DNA from: an uncultured Porphyromonadaceae bacterium
GTDB lineage: Bacteria; Bacteroidota; Bacteroidia; Bacteroidales; Muribaculaceae
Assembly (NCBI GenBank): GCA_947176615.1
Contig: CAMWRO010000038.1
Location: 1-15,275, forward strand
Reading direction: 5' to 3'
Length of the DNA: 15,275 bases
The translations under genes were made by a program, and so were the position numbers. This document shows positions 7,955 through 15,275 of this stretch, in pieces (the first letter of the stretch is position 1; every line of letters starts with the position of its first letter). The notes under the pieces were generated by a model. That model was given only the letters and a program-made list of their open reading frames with translations, did no database searches and was not told the DNA's origin.

Positions 7955-9100
7955 ATGAATAATGCCATTAGAAAAATAGCGATAGCCGCTTTCCTGACAT
8001 TCGGCTGTTTCAGTGCAAGCGCAGCCGAGGCGTTTACCGCGTCGACCAATATCCCCGAGGCGCAGTATCCCAAAGTCGATACCGACCGTTGCGCCCATTT
8101 CCGCATCCATGCTCCCGAGGCCCGTGATGTCAAGGTCGACATCTGCGGAACCAAGTATGACATGACCCGTGACGCCGACGGATGGTGGTCGGCAGTGACA
8201 CAGCCGTTGGTTGTGGGATTCCACTATTATTTCCTCGTGGTCGACGGAGTGAGCGTGATTGACCCTGCGAGCGAGGCTTTTTACGGGTGCGGGCGCATGT
8301 CGGGCGGAATCGAGATTCCCGAGGATGCCGAGACAGCCGCCTATTATACGTTTAATAAGGATATTCCCCACGGACAGGTGCGCGAGTGCCGCTATTACTC
8401 TGACATTGAAAACGCTCAGCGTCGCTGCTTTGTGTACACTCCGGCCGAATATGAGACCCGGACCGACCGCCGTTACCCCGTTCTCTACCTCCAGCACGGC
8501 ATGGGGGAGGATGAACGCGGATGGCATCAGCAGGGACGCATGGCCGACATTCTTGACAATCAGATTGCTGCCGGGAAATGTGTCCCCATGATTGTCGTGA
8601 TGGACTATGGCAACTGCGGTTACATTTTCGGCGCGCGTCCCGGCGAGACTCGTGCCGACTTTGGCGCGACTTTCACCCCGATAATGATTAACGAGCTTAT
8701 ACCCTTTATTGAAAAGAATTTCCGTGCCCTGACCGACCGCGACAACCGTGCGATGGCGGGTCTGTCGTGGGGTGGTCACGAGACATTCCAGACAACACTT
8801 TACAATCTCGACAAGTTTTCCCACATCGGGTCGTTCAGCGGTGCGTTGTTCTTCCTTGCCGACGGTATCGACAAGGCATATGACGGCGTGTTTACCGATG
8901 CTGACAATTTCAACAAGCGGGTTCACACATTCTTCCTCGGGATGGGTACCGAGGAAGGATTCGGAAGCGACCGCATCAGCAAGGCTCTGACCGATGCCGG
9001 TATCAACAACACATATTTTGCATCGCAGGGCACCCACCACGAGTGGCTGACATGGCGTCGATGCCTCAATGAGTTCCTTCCGTTAATTTTCAAGCAGTAA
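7955..9100 (+). CDS. CE1-type feruloyl/acetyl esterase with N-terminal CBM48-like domain
   Basis: 381-residue alpha/beta-hydrolase of the esterase D/CE1 type, expected to release feruloyl or acetyl groups from arabinoxylan. The N-terminus is a type I signal (probable cut near SASA-AEA); a Cys at 18 lacks a proper lipobox. Residues about 40-130 form an E-set/CBM48-like sandwich (FRIHAPEARDVKV, DGWWSAV, YYFLVVDG). The hydrolase domain starts near 145 and shows YLQHGMGEDERGW (oxyanion region), nucleophile Ser271 in GLSWGG, and His362 in THHEW. The acidic member of the triad is not the usual Asp: the position after GT (GTEEG, residues 331-335) offers Glu333 or Glu334. The gene is 14 bases after GH43 copy 1 and 2 bases before GH43 copy 2, so it is clearly in their operon. 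Feruloyl versus acetyl specificity is not decidable from sequence. Confidence 0.9.
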   Translation: MNNAIRKIAIAAFLTFGCFSASAAEAFTASTNIPEAQYPKVDTDRCAHFRIHAPEARDVKVDICGTKYDMTRDADGWWSAVTQPLVVGFHYYFLVVDGVSVIDPASEAFYGCGRMSGGIEIPEDAETAAYYTFNKDIPHGQVRECRYYSDIENAQRRCFVYTPAEYETRTDRRYPVLYLQHGMGEDERGWHQQGRMADILDNQIAAGKCVPMIVVMDYGNCGYIFGARPGETRADFGATFTPIMINELIPFIEKNFRALTDRDNRAMAGLSWGGHETFQTTLYNLDKFSHIGSFSGALFFLADGIDKAYDGVFTDADNFNKRVHTFFLGMGTEEGFGSDRISKALTDAGINNTYFASQGTHHEWLTWRRCLNEFLPLIFKQ

Positions 9101-9102
9101 CC

Positions 9103-10470
9103 ATGAATCGCTCTATTTTGGTTGCAGGCATGATGAGCCTGTCGTTGGCAGCTATGGCTGTCAACCCCATTGTACAGACCAATTATACCACCGACCCTGC
9201 GCCGATGGTACATAATGACACTCTCTATGTCTATACCGGTCATGACGAGGCCGGGGCCGATTTCTTCTGGATGCAGGAATGGCGTGTCTATTCCACCACC
9301 GACATGGTCAACTGGACCGACCACGGGTCGCCGCTCGCAATCGAGGATTTCGAGTGGGGCGATGACCGCGCTTGGGCGCCCCAGTGTGTCGAGCGCAACG
9401 GAAAGTTCTATTTCTATGTGCCGTTGCATTCCCGTCTCTCGGGCACGATGGCTATCGGCGTGGCTGTCGGGGATACTCCTGTCGGTCCGTTCAAGGATGC
9501 GCTCGGCCATCCCCTTGTCGACGGCAGCTGGGACTATATAGACCCGACCGTGTTTGTCGACGATGACGGTCAGGCATATCTTTACTGGGGCAACCCACAG
9601 ATATACTATGTGAAGTTGAACGATGACATGGTGTCGTTCAGCGGCGATGTTCAGAAAGTGGAGCAGACTGTTGACGGTTTCGGTGCCCCCGGGCCTGAAC
9701 TGCGCTCCAAGGATGTGAAATACAAGGACAATTACACCGAAGGCCCGTGGTTCTACAAGCGCGGTGGCAAGTACTACCTTCTCTATGCTGCGGGAGGTGT
9801 GCCCGAGCACATCGCCTATTCGATGAGCGACGGCCCGACAGGCCCGTGGAAATACATGGGGGAGATTATGCCCCTCTGTGACACCGGGTCGTTCACCAAC
9901 CATTGCGGCGTGGCTGACTTCAAGGGAAATTCCTATTTCTTCTACCACACCGGCAAGCTGCCCGGCGGTGGCGGTTTCGGCCGCAGCATGGCCGTGGAAC
10001 AGTTTGACTACAACCCCGACGGGACATTCCCCGTCATCATGCCCACCGACGAGGGTGTCGCCCCGGTCGGGACGCTCGACCCTTACCGCCGTGTCGAGGC
10101 CGAGACGATGGCATGGTCAAGCGGTATCGGTGTCGAGCAGAATGCCGAGACAGGCGTGTATGTCTCTGACGTGCACAACGGCGACTATATGATGGTCAAG
10201 AATGTGAACTTTGGCAGCGGAGGCCCGAAGACATTCGGGGCATCGGTTGCAAGCGCGTTGCGTGGAGGTGTCATTGAGGTGCGTCTCGACTCTCCCGAGG
10301 GCGACCTGATTGCCACGCTCAACGTCCCGGGTACAGGCGGCTGGGAAAACTGGCGGTATATCGAGACTCCCGCACTGGCCGAAGTCCCCGGCTTGCATGA
10401 TATTTATTTCGTGTTCAAGGGACGCAAAGGCCCCAAGTTGTTTAACATCGACTATTGGCGTTTTGAGTAA
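9103..10470 (+). CDS. GH43 glycosidase with C-terminal CBM6, copy 2
   Basis: 455-residue exported GH43 with a type I signal (MNRSILVAGMMSLSLAAMA). Catalytic acids are Asp31 in TTDPAPM, Asp147 in YIDPTV and Glu213 in YTEGPW; WAPQC is intact. A CBM6-type domain starts at about residue 326 (LDPYRRVEAETMAW) and ends in DYWRFE. It resembles the protein at 6615-7940 along its whole length, with shared NWT, VDDDGQAY and PYRRVEAETMAW blocks. It has about 18 extra residues between the second Asp and the Glu (around KVEQTVDGFGAPGPELRS), next to the active site, which suggests a different side-chain preference. Candidate activities are alpha-L-arabinofuranosidase acting on mono- or di-substituted xylose, or beta-xylosidase. 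The start lies 2 bases after the esterase stop, and its own stop overlaps the next start. Confidence 0.93.
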   Translation: MNRSILVAGMMSLSLAAMAVNPIVQTNYTTDPAPMVHNDTLYVYTGHDEAGADFFWMQEWRVYSTTDMVNWTDHGSPLAIEDFEWGDDRAWAPQCVERNGKFYFYVPLHSRLSGTMAIGVAVGDTPVGPFKDALGHPLVDGSWDYIDPTVFVDDDGQAYLYWGNPQIYYVKLNDDMVSFSGDVQKVEQTVDGFGAPGPELRSKDVKYKDNYTEGPWFYKRGGKYYLLYAAGGVPEHIAYSMSDGPTGPWKYMGEIMPLCDTGSFTNHCGVADFKGNSYFFYHTGKLPGGGGFGRSMAVEQFDYNPDGTFPVIMPTDEGVAPVGTLDPYRRVEAETMAWSSGIGVEQNAETGVYVSDVHNGDYMMVKNVNFGSGGPKTFGASVASALRGGVIEVRLDSPEGDLIATLNVPGTGGWENWRYIETPALAEVPGLHDIYFVFKGRKGPKLFNIDYWRFE

Positions 10471-12533
10471 TGGCCCGGTTAGGATTTAAGATACCGGGTG
10501 TTGTCGCGATTGTTCTCATGTCGGCCTTGCAGGCATGGGGATGGCCCGGCATGGAGATGCCCGTTCTGCATGTCGACGGGCGGTATCTGAAAGATGCCGA
10601 CGGAAATGTGGTGAATCTTCACGGTTTCGCCCAGACCTACAGCCCGTGGTTCAACGAACAGGGCACGAAGTGGGGCAATTATGACGTTGACAAGTGTCTT
10701 GCCTACAATAAGGAAAAAATCGACGGAATGCTTGCGGCGGGGTGGAAAATGAATTTCATCCGTCTCCACATGGATCCCTACTGGTCCAATACCCCCGGCA
10801 TGACCACCACGGGCGAGAATGACATCTCGGCATTCAATTTCGACCGTTTCAAGACCTATCTTGACAAGGTGTTTATCCCGATGGCCGAGTATGCCGTCTC
10901 GCAAGGACTTTATGTCGTCATGCGCCCTCCGGGCGTATGCCCCGAAAAGATAGAAATCGGCGACAGCTATCACGACTATCTGAAAACAGTGTGGGGGCAT
11001 GTCGCTTCAAAGCTGAAAGACAATTCCCACATAATGTTTGAGCTGGCCAACGAGCCTGTCAACATCAAAGGGACCGACGGCGTGTATGGCTCATATTCCG
11101 ATGCCTGTTTCGTCAACCTGTCGGCCTACTTTCAGGAGATAGTCGACCTCATCAGGGAGAAAGGAGCCGAGAACATATTGTGGATTCCCGGCACCGGCTA
11201 TCAGTCGCAGTATGCAGGGTTTGCCGACCATCCCGTAAAGGGAGACAACATCGGGTATGCCGTGCATGTCTACCCCGGATGGTACGGAAGTGATGCCATC
11301 GAGCCGAGTCACGAGCTCGGCGGCAGCTACGGCGGCGGTTTTAATGCCTTTGCCGCGGGATGGGAGCGTCAGATTGCCCCGGTTGCCGATTTTGCCCCCG
11401 TGATGGTGACTGAAATGGACTGGGCTCCTTCGAGTTACAACTCGTCGTGGGGAAAGAGTATCACCGGAAAGATGTTGGGCGACGGTTTTGGCGGCAATTT
11501 CAAGCTGTTGGCCGACCGCTCGGGCAATGTTAGCTGGCTGCTGTTTACGGGATGCGAGTATCTTTCCAAATTTGAAGACCGATTTCCGGCTGACGGAAAT
11601 TATACATTTCTGACCGACCCCGAGGCTTGTCCGTGGCCCATATATCATTGGTACAAGGACTATGCGGGCGAACAGTTGCCCGCGCCCAAGGAGGTCAGTC
11701 TCTGCTGCTCGGCACCTGTCGACGGTGAAAACAGCGACCGTTATGTGCTGATGACCGGCTCGCCGGCAGGAATCGCCCCGGTAGCGCAACATGACGGCTA
11801 TCAGCTCAATCTCTCGGGGGATGTCAGCGTCGAGATTGACAATCCCGACGTGGCAACCTACGATAACGGATTTCTAAAGGCACTCTCGCCGGGAACAACC
11901 CGCGCCGTGGTGACTTGGCCGACCGAAAAAGGGACTGAAAGAAAAGAATGCGAACTGCTTTCCACCTATTTCCCGTTTGTGACCGGGTATTTCAACCCGT
12001 CTATCTGGGAAGACGGTACTTTTGACCCCGTGACCCGCACGGTTAAGACAGGCCAATATGGTTTCGCCGGATGGAAATATGCCGTAGGGTTGGATCTGTC
12101 ATCAAGCCGTTACCTTGTGGCCGAGCTTGACGGCGGCAATCAGGCCGCTGTGTCGTTTCGCGTCTTTGACAGCGACAACTACTGGAGCGACCCCGCGATG
12201 GCCGATTTCGGCAGCAACAGCCGTGTCGTGCTCGACCTTGCCAACCTGAAGTCGGACCGCGGGCGCACTCTTGACCCCTCCCACATTTTCATCGTGGGGT
12301 TCTGGTCGCTCGGTAATGCGCCGTTCAGGATTTCCCGGGTGTATCTCAGCGATTCGCCCGACGGGGATTCGGGCGTGGAGGAGACGAGTGCTGACAGTTC
12401 CGACACTCTTGTCGACGTGTATGACCTTCATGGAGTCAAAGTGAGGTCACGCGTCGGCAAAGCCGATGCCGTAACCGGTCTTGAACCGGGAATCTACATC
12501 GTCGGCGGCAAGAAGGCCGCAGTGTTTTTTTGA
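10470..12533 (+). CDS. GH5 endo-glycanase (probable xylanase) with Big_2-like and C-terminal sorting-like domains
   Basis: 687-residue exported enzyme whose ATG overlaps the previous stop (TAATG), implying translational coupling. A type I signal ends near ALQAWG. The GH5 (clan A) barrel spans about 30-400: NLHGFAQTYSPW at the first strand, FIRLHMDPYW with the conserved Arg, FELANEP with acid/base Glu195, YAVHVYPGWYG with the conserved His, and VTEMDW with nucleophile Glu315. It may belong to subfamily 21, known for xylanases in Bacteroides xylan loci, but that is recall by context. Residues about 430-495 look like a bacterial Ig (Big_2) domain (IDNPDVATYDNGFLKAL). About 500-640 is another beta-sandwich, possibly carbohydrate-binding. 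Residues 648-687 form a tail (VYDLHG, then GLEPGIYIVGGKKA) like type IX secretion sorting domains. Endo-xylanase is preferred; another beta-glycanase is possible. Confidence 0.88.
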   Translation: MARLGFKIPGVVAIVLMSALQAWGWPGMEMPVLHVDGRYLKDADGNVVNLHGFAQTYSPWFNEQGTKWGNYDVDKCLAYNKEKIDGMLAAGWKMNFIRLHMDPYWSNTPGMTTTGENDISAFNFDRFKTYLDKVFIPMAEYAVSQGLYVVMRPPGVCPEKIEIGDSYHDYLKTVWGHVASKLKDNSHIMFELANEPVNIKGTDGVYGSYSDACFVNLSAYFQEIVDLIREKGAENILWIPGTGYQSQYAGFADHPVKGDNIGYAVHVYPGWYGSDAIEPSHELGGSYGGGFNAFAAGWERQIAPVADFAPVMVTEMDWAPSSYNSSWGKSITGKMLGDGFGGNFKLLADRSGNVSWLLFTGCEYLSKFEDRFPADGNYTFLTDPEACPWPIYHWYKDYAGEQLPAPKEVSLCCSAPVDGENSDRYVLMTGSPAGIAPVAQHDGYQLNLSGDVSVEIDNPDVATYDNGFLKALSPGTTRAVVTWPTEKGTERKECELLSTYFPFVTGYFNPSIWEDGTFDPVTRTVKTGQYGFAGWKYAVGLDLSSSRYLVAELDGGNQAAVSFRVFDSDNYWSDPAMADFGSNSRVVLDLANLKSDRGRTLDPSHIFIVGFWSLGNAPFRISRVYLSDSPDGDSGVEETSADSSDTLVDVYDLHGVKVRSRVGKADAVTGLEPGIYIVGGKKAAVFF
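12505..12531 (+). terminator. Possible weak intrinsic terminator overlapping the end of the GH5 gene
   Basis: A short GC hairpin (arms 12505-12509 and 12516-12520, 6-base loop) is followed four bases later by seven T at 12525-12531, inside the last codons of the GH5 gene. The stem is only 5 base pairs and the spacing to the T run is not ideal. It could equally be chance from the coding sequence (Gly-Gly-Lys-Lys-Ala-Ala and Phe-Phe codons). Confidence 0.22.
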
Positions 12534-12564
12534 CCGTTGAATCATTGAAAATATAGGTTTTATC

Positions 12565-15275
12565 ATGAAAACAATTTCTAAAGTAATTACCGTCATGCTG
12601 ACCGCGACCGTTCCGGCGATTGCTGCCGGGGCGGTGCAGGAGGTTTCCAGTCCCGACGGACTGACCGTTGTCACAGTCAGTGACGAGGGTGGAACGCCGA
12701 CCTACACGGTCAAGCATGACAACGTGGATTTCGTCAAGCAGTCCCCGCTCGGACTTGTCACCAATATCGGCGATTTTTCACGCAATATGAAACTGACATC
12801 CGCAAAACCGGTGGAACGGGTGCGTGACAGCTATTCGTTGCGCAACATCAAGAAAAATCATGTCGATTACGAGGCCAACCGCGGCGTGTTTACCTTTGCC
12901 TGCGACGGACGTGACGCTGTTGATGTAATCTTTGAGGTGAGCGACAACAATGTCGCGTTCCGCTACATGGTTCATCCCCGCGGCGAGACCCGTTGCTGCG
13001 TTATTGAGCGCGAGGCGACAGGATTTCAGATGCCCGACGGCACGACTACGTTCCTCTGCCCCCAGAGCGGCCCGATGGGAGGTTTTGCCCGCACCTCGCC
13101 CAGCTATGAGACAAGTTACACTCTCGACGACGCCACGGGTAAAAACGGCTGGGGCGAGGGTTACACTTTCCCCTGCCTGTTCCGTAACGGCGATGCCGGA
13201 TGGACCCTCGTGTCAGAGACCGGCATTGCTGGTGACTATTGCGCGTCACACCTCTCGGGCAACCCCGGGGGAATGTATCGGATTGCCTATCCGCAGCCGG
13301 GAGAGATGAACGGTTTCGGCTCGACATCGGCTGCCATCATGCTCCCCGGCTTTACTCCGTGGCGCACTGTCACCGTCGGGAAGACTCTTGCTCCGATAGT
13401 CGAGACCACGATACCCTTTGATGTAGTGAGGCCGCTCTATGAGCCGTCGCGCAGTTATGAATACGGCAAGGGGTCGTGGAGCTGGATCATAAAGATGGAT
13501 TCGAGCTGCAACTTTGACGAGCAGAAACGCTACATTGATTTCTCGGCCGCGATGGGTTACCGCAGTGTGCTTGTCGACGCGCTTTGGGACACGCAGATCG
13601 GCCGCGAGAAGATGGAAGAACTGGCTGCCTACGGCAAGTCGAAAGGAGTGGGTCTCTATCTGTGGTATAATTCCAACGGTCACTGGAACGACGCGCCCCA
13701 AGGGCCGCGCGGAATCATGAACGACATCGTGAACCGCCGCAAGGAGATGGCGTGGATGAAGGACAACGGAATCCTCGGTATAAAGGTCGACTTTTTCGGC
13801 GGCGACAAGCAGGAGACAATGCGTCTTTATCACGACATTCTCGCCGATGCCAACGACTACGGTCTTCTCGTCGTGTTCCACGGCTGCACACTCCCGAGAG
13901 GATGGGAGAGAATGTATCCCAACTATGCCGCGAGCGAGGCTGTGCTTGCAAGTGAGAACCTGCATTTCTCTCAGGGAAGCTGCGATGCCGAGGCGATGAA
14001 CGCATGCATCCATCCGCTGGTGCGCAACACTGTCGGCAGCATGGACTTCGGCGGCAGCGCGCTGAACAGATATTATAATGCCGACAACGCGCCGCGTGGC
14101 TCTAAACGCATGACGTCCGACGTGTTTGCCCTCGCGACCGCTGTGCTGTTTCAGAGTCCCGTGCAGCATTTTGCCCTCGCGCCCAACAATCTTGACGATG
14201 CCCCCGACTGGGCAATCGACTTCATGAAAGAGGTTCCTACAACATGGACCGAGACACGTTTCATCGAGGGTTATCCCGGAAAATATGTCGTCATGGCCCG
14301 TCGCCACGGTGCGACATGGTATATCGTCGGTGTCAACGCCGAGGACAAGGCGCGCAACCTGACAATCGAGATTCCCGACGAAATCCGCAACCGCCCGCTT
14401 GAACTGTATAGCGATGACTCGTCGCTGAACGGCAGCCGGAAATCTTGCCGTCCCGACAAGAAAGGCCGAGTGAAAGTATCGGTGCCGAAAAACGGCGGAT
14501 TTGTCATCGTCAACCGTCCCGACCCCGATTTTCATGTCTACCTGTGCCTCGGACAGTCCAATATGGAGGGGAACGCCCGTTATGAGCCTCAGGATACCAT
14601 TCCTGTCGACGAGCGTTTCATGATGATGGCCGCTGTCGACATGCCCCGTTTCGGCCGACTGAAAGGGGAGTGGTACAATGCCGTCCCGCCTCTCGCGAGA
14701 GAATACACCGGCCTTACCCCCGCCGATTATTTCGGACGCACGATGGTCGCCTCTCTCCCTGCCAAGAAAAGGGTAGGGGTCATCAATGTCGCCGTAGGCG
14801 GCTGCCGCATCGAGTTGTTTAACCCCGACTCCTGTGCGACACACATTGCCTCGCAGCCGGGATGGCTCAAAGGTATGGTGAAAGCCTATGACGACAATCC
14901 CTACCGCCGGCTGGTTGAAATGGCCCGCGAGGCGCAGCGTTCCGGTGTCATCAAGGGAATATTGCTCCATCAGGGGGAATCCAACACAGGTGACCCCATG
15001 TGGACTGCAAAAGTTGAAAAACTTTACAACCGTCTGCTCGCCGACTTGAACCTTGACCCCGCCGAGGTGCCCCTCGTTGCAGGCGAGATGCTGTCGGCCG
15101 AGGAGGGGGGATTGTGCGCGTCAATGAATGAGTCGGTCAACCGTCTGCCCTCGGTCATCCCCAACTGCGCCGTAGTCTCGTCGGCAGGATGCAAAGGCGC
15201 GCCTGACGGCCTCCACTTTACCGCCGACGGCTATCGCGAGCTTGGCCGCCGTTATGCTGCCGAAATGTTGAAACT
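12565..15275 (+). CDS. GH97 glycosidase fused to CE6/SASA acetylesterase domain (3' truncated)
   Basis: I translated this frame codon by codon: it is open from ATG 12565 to the window edge (at least 903 residues, stop not reached). A type I signal (MKTISKVITVMLTATVPAIAAG) leads into the GH97 N-terminal beta-domain (about 25-295), the barrel (about 300-560; GSWSWI near 303) and a C-terminal beta-sandwich to about 652. Asp409 in GIKVDFFGG matches the nucleophile position of retaining GH97 alpha-galactosidases; Glu458 or Glu464 (ASEAVLASEN) is the likely acid/base. Immediately afterwards starts an SGNH-type SASA/CE6 domain: Ser665 in LGQSNMEG, VGGCRIELF, LLHQGESN, and Asp881/His884 in DGLHFTADGY. 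CE6 enzymes are mostly acetyl xylan esterases. The protein is therefore expected to remove an alpha-linked sugar and acetyl groups from xylan fragments, probably in the periplasm. It lies 31 bases after the GH5 gene. Confidence 0.93.
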   Translation, partial: MKTISKVITVMLTATVPAIAAGAVQEVSSPDGLTVVTVSDEGGTPTYTVKHDNVDFVKQSPLGLVTNIGDFSRNMKLTSAKPVERVRDSYSLRNIKKNHVDYEANRGVFTFACDGRDAVDVIFEVSDNNVAFRYMVHPRGETRCCVIEREATGFQMPDGTTTFLCPQSGPMGGFARTSPSYETSYTLDDATGKNGWGEGYTFPCLFRNGDAGWTLVSETGIAGDYCASHLSGNPGGMYRIAYPQPGEMNGFGSTSAAIMLPGFTPWRTVTVGKTLAPIVETTIPFDVVRPLYEPSRSYEYGKGSWSWIIKMDSSCNFDEQKRYIDFSAAMGYRSVLVDALWDTQIGREKMEELAAYGKSKGVGLYLWYNSNGHWNDAPQGPRGIMNDIVNRRKEMAWMKDNGILGIKVDFFGGDKQETMRLYHDILADANDYGLLVVFHGCTLPRGWERMYPNYAASEAVLASENLHFSQGSCDAEAMNACIHPLVRNTVGSMDFGGSALNRYYNADNAPRGSKRMTSDVFALATAVLFQSPVQHFALAPNNLDDAPDWAIDFMKEVPTTWTETRFIEGYPGKYVVMARRHGATWYIVGVNAEDKARNLTIEIPDEIRNRPLELYSDDSSLNGSRKSCRPDKKGRVKVSVPKNGGFVIVNRPDPDFHVYLCLGQSNMEGNARYEPQDTIPVDERFMMMAAVDMPRFGRLKGEWYNAVPPLAREYTGLTPADYFGRTMVASLPAKKRVGVINVAVGGCRIELFNPDSCATHIASQPGWLKGMVKAYDDNPYRRLVEMAREAQRSGVIKGILLHQGESNTGDPMWTAKVEKLYNRLLADLNLDPAEVPLVAGEMLSAEEGGLCASMNESVNRLPSVIPNCAVVSSAGCKGAPDGLHFTADGYRELGRRYAAEMLK

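Noticed and set aside
7955..8050. Cys18 of the CE1 esterase as a lipoprotein anchor
   Set aside because: The preceding residues (LTFG) place Phe at -2, which does not fit a lipobox, and a type I cleavage site (SASA) follows directly.
12525..12531. Run of seven T at the end of the GH5 gene as a programmed slippage site
   Set aside because: It is two codons from the stop and the next gene has its own start and signal peptide, so a frameshift product has no evident purpose.
13246..14970. 574-codon open frame on the minus strand opposite the GH97-CE6 gene
   Set aside because: It is antisense to a frame with clear GH97 and CE6 motifs, shows no recognisable domain, and arises from the C/G-ending codon bias of the real gene.

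Overview
The window is part of a polysaccharide utilisation locus (PUL) of a Bacteroidales bacterium. All nine genes lie on the + strand and the set matches a xylan/arabinoxylan locus. A SusC/SusD pair, lipoproteins with Bacteroidetes-type lipoboxes, near-absent Shine-Dalgarno sequences and a hydrolase-dense operon place it in the Bacteroidota. The rather GC-rich coding sequence with C/G-ending codons would suit a gut Muribaculaceae-like organism, but family level is inference only.

Region 1 (2-6501) is the surface machinery: the C-terminal part of a SusC transporter (cut by the window start), its SusD partner, a DUF1735-type surface glycan-binding lipoprotein, and a lipoprotein GH10 endo-xylanase with two carbohydrate-binding modules inserted into its barrel. 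Gaps are 6, 32 and 12 bases. A strong intrinsic terminator (6555-6601) then sits in the only sizeable intergenic gap, 113 bases long.

Region 2 (6615-12533) holds enzymes with type I signal peptides: a GH43-CBM6, a CE1-type esterase with a CBM48-like N-terminal domain, a second, paralogous GH43-CBM6, and a GH5 glycanase. The GH5 protein carries a Big_2-like domain, a further beta-sandwich and a C-terminal tail resembling type IX secretion sorting domains. Gaps are 14 and 2 bases, then a TAATG stop/start overlap.

Region 3 (12565-window end) is one long open frame, cut by the window edge, that joins a retaining-type GH97 to a CE6/SASA acetylesterase domain with almost no linker.

Together the genes describe attack on decorated xylan. 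The GH10 cuts the backbone at the surface and SusCD imports the oligosaccharides. The CE1 and CE6 esterases remove feruloyl or acetyl groups, the two GH43s remove arabinose or xylose, the GH97 removes an alpha-linked cap (alpha-galactose is the best guess), and the GH5 makes further backbone cuts. Genes for glucuronate removal, a regulator (hybrid two-component or ECF sigma) and an inner-membrane transporter are not in this window. No RNA genes, mobile elements or CRISPR arrays were seen.
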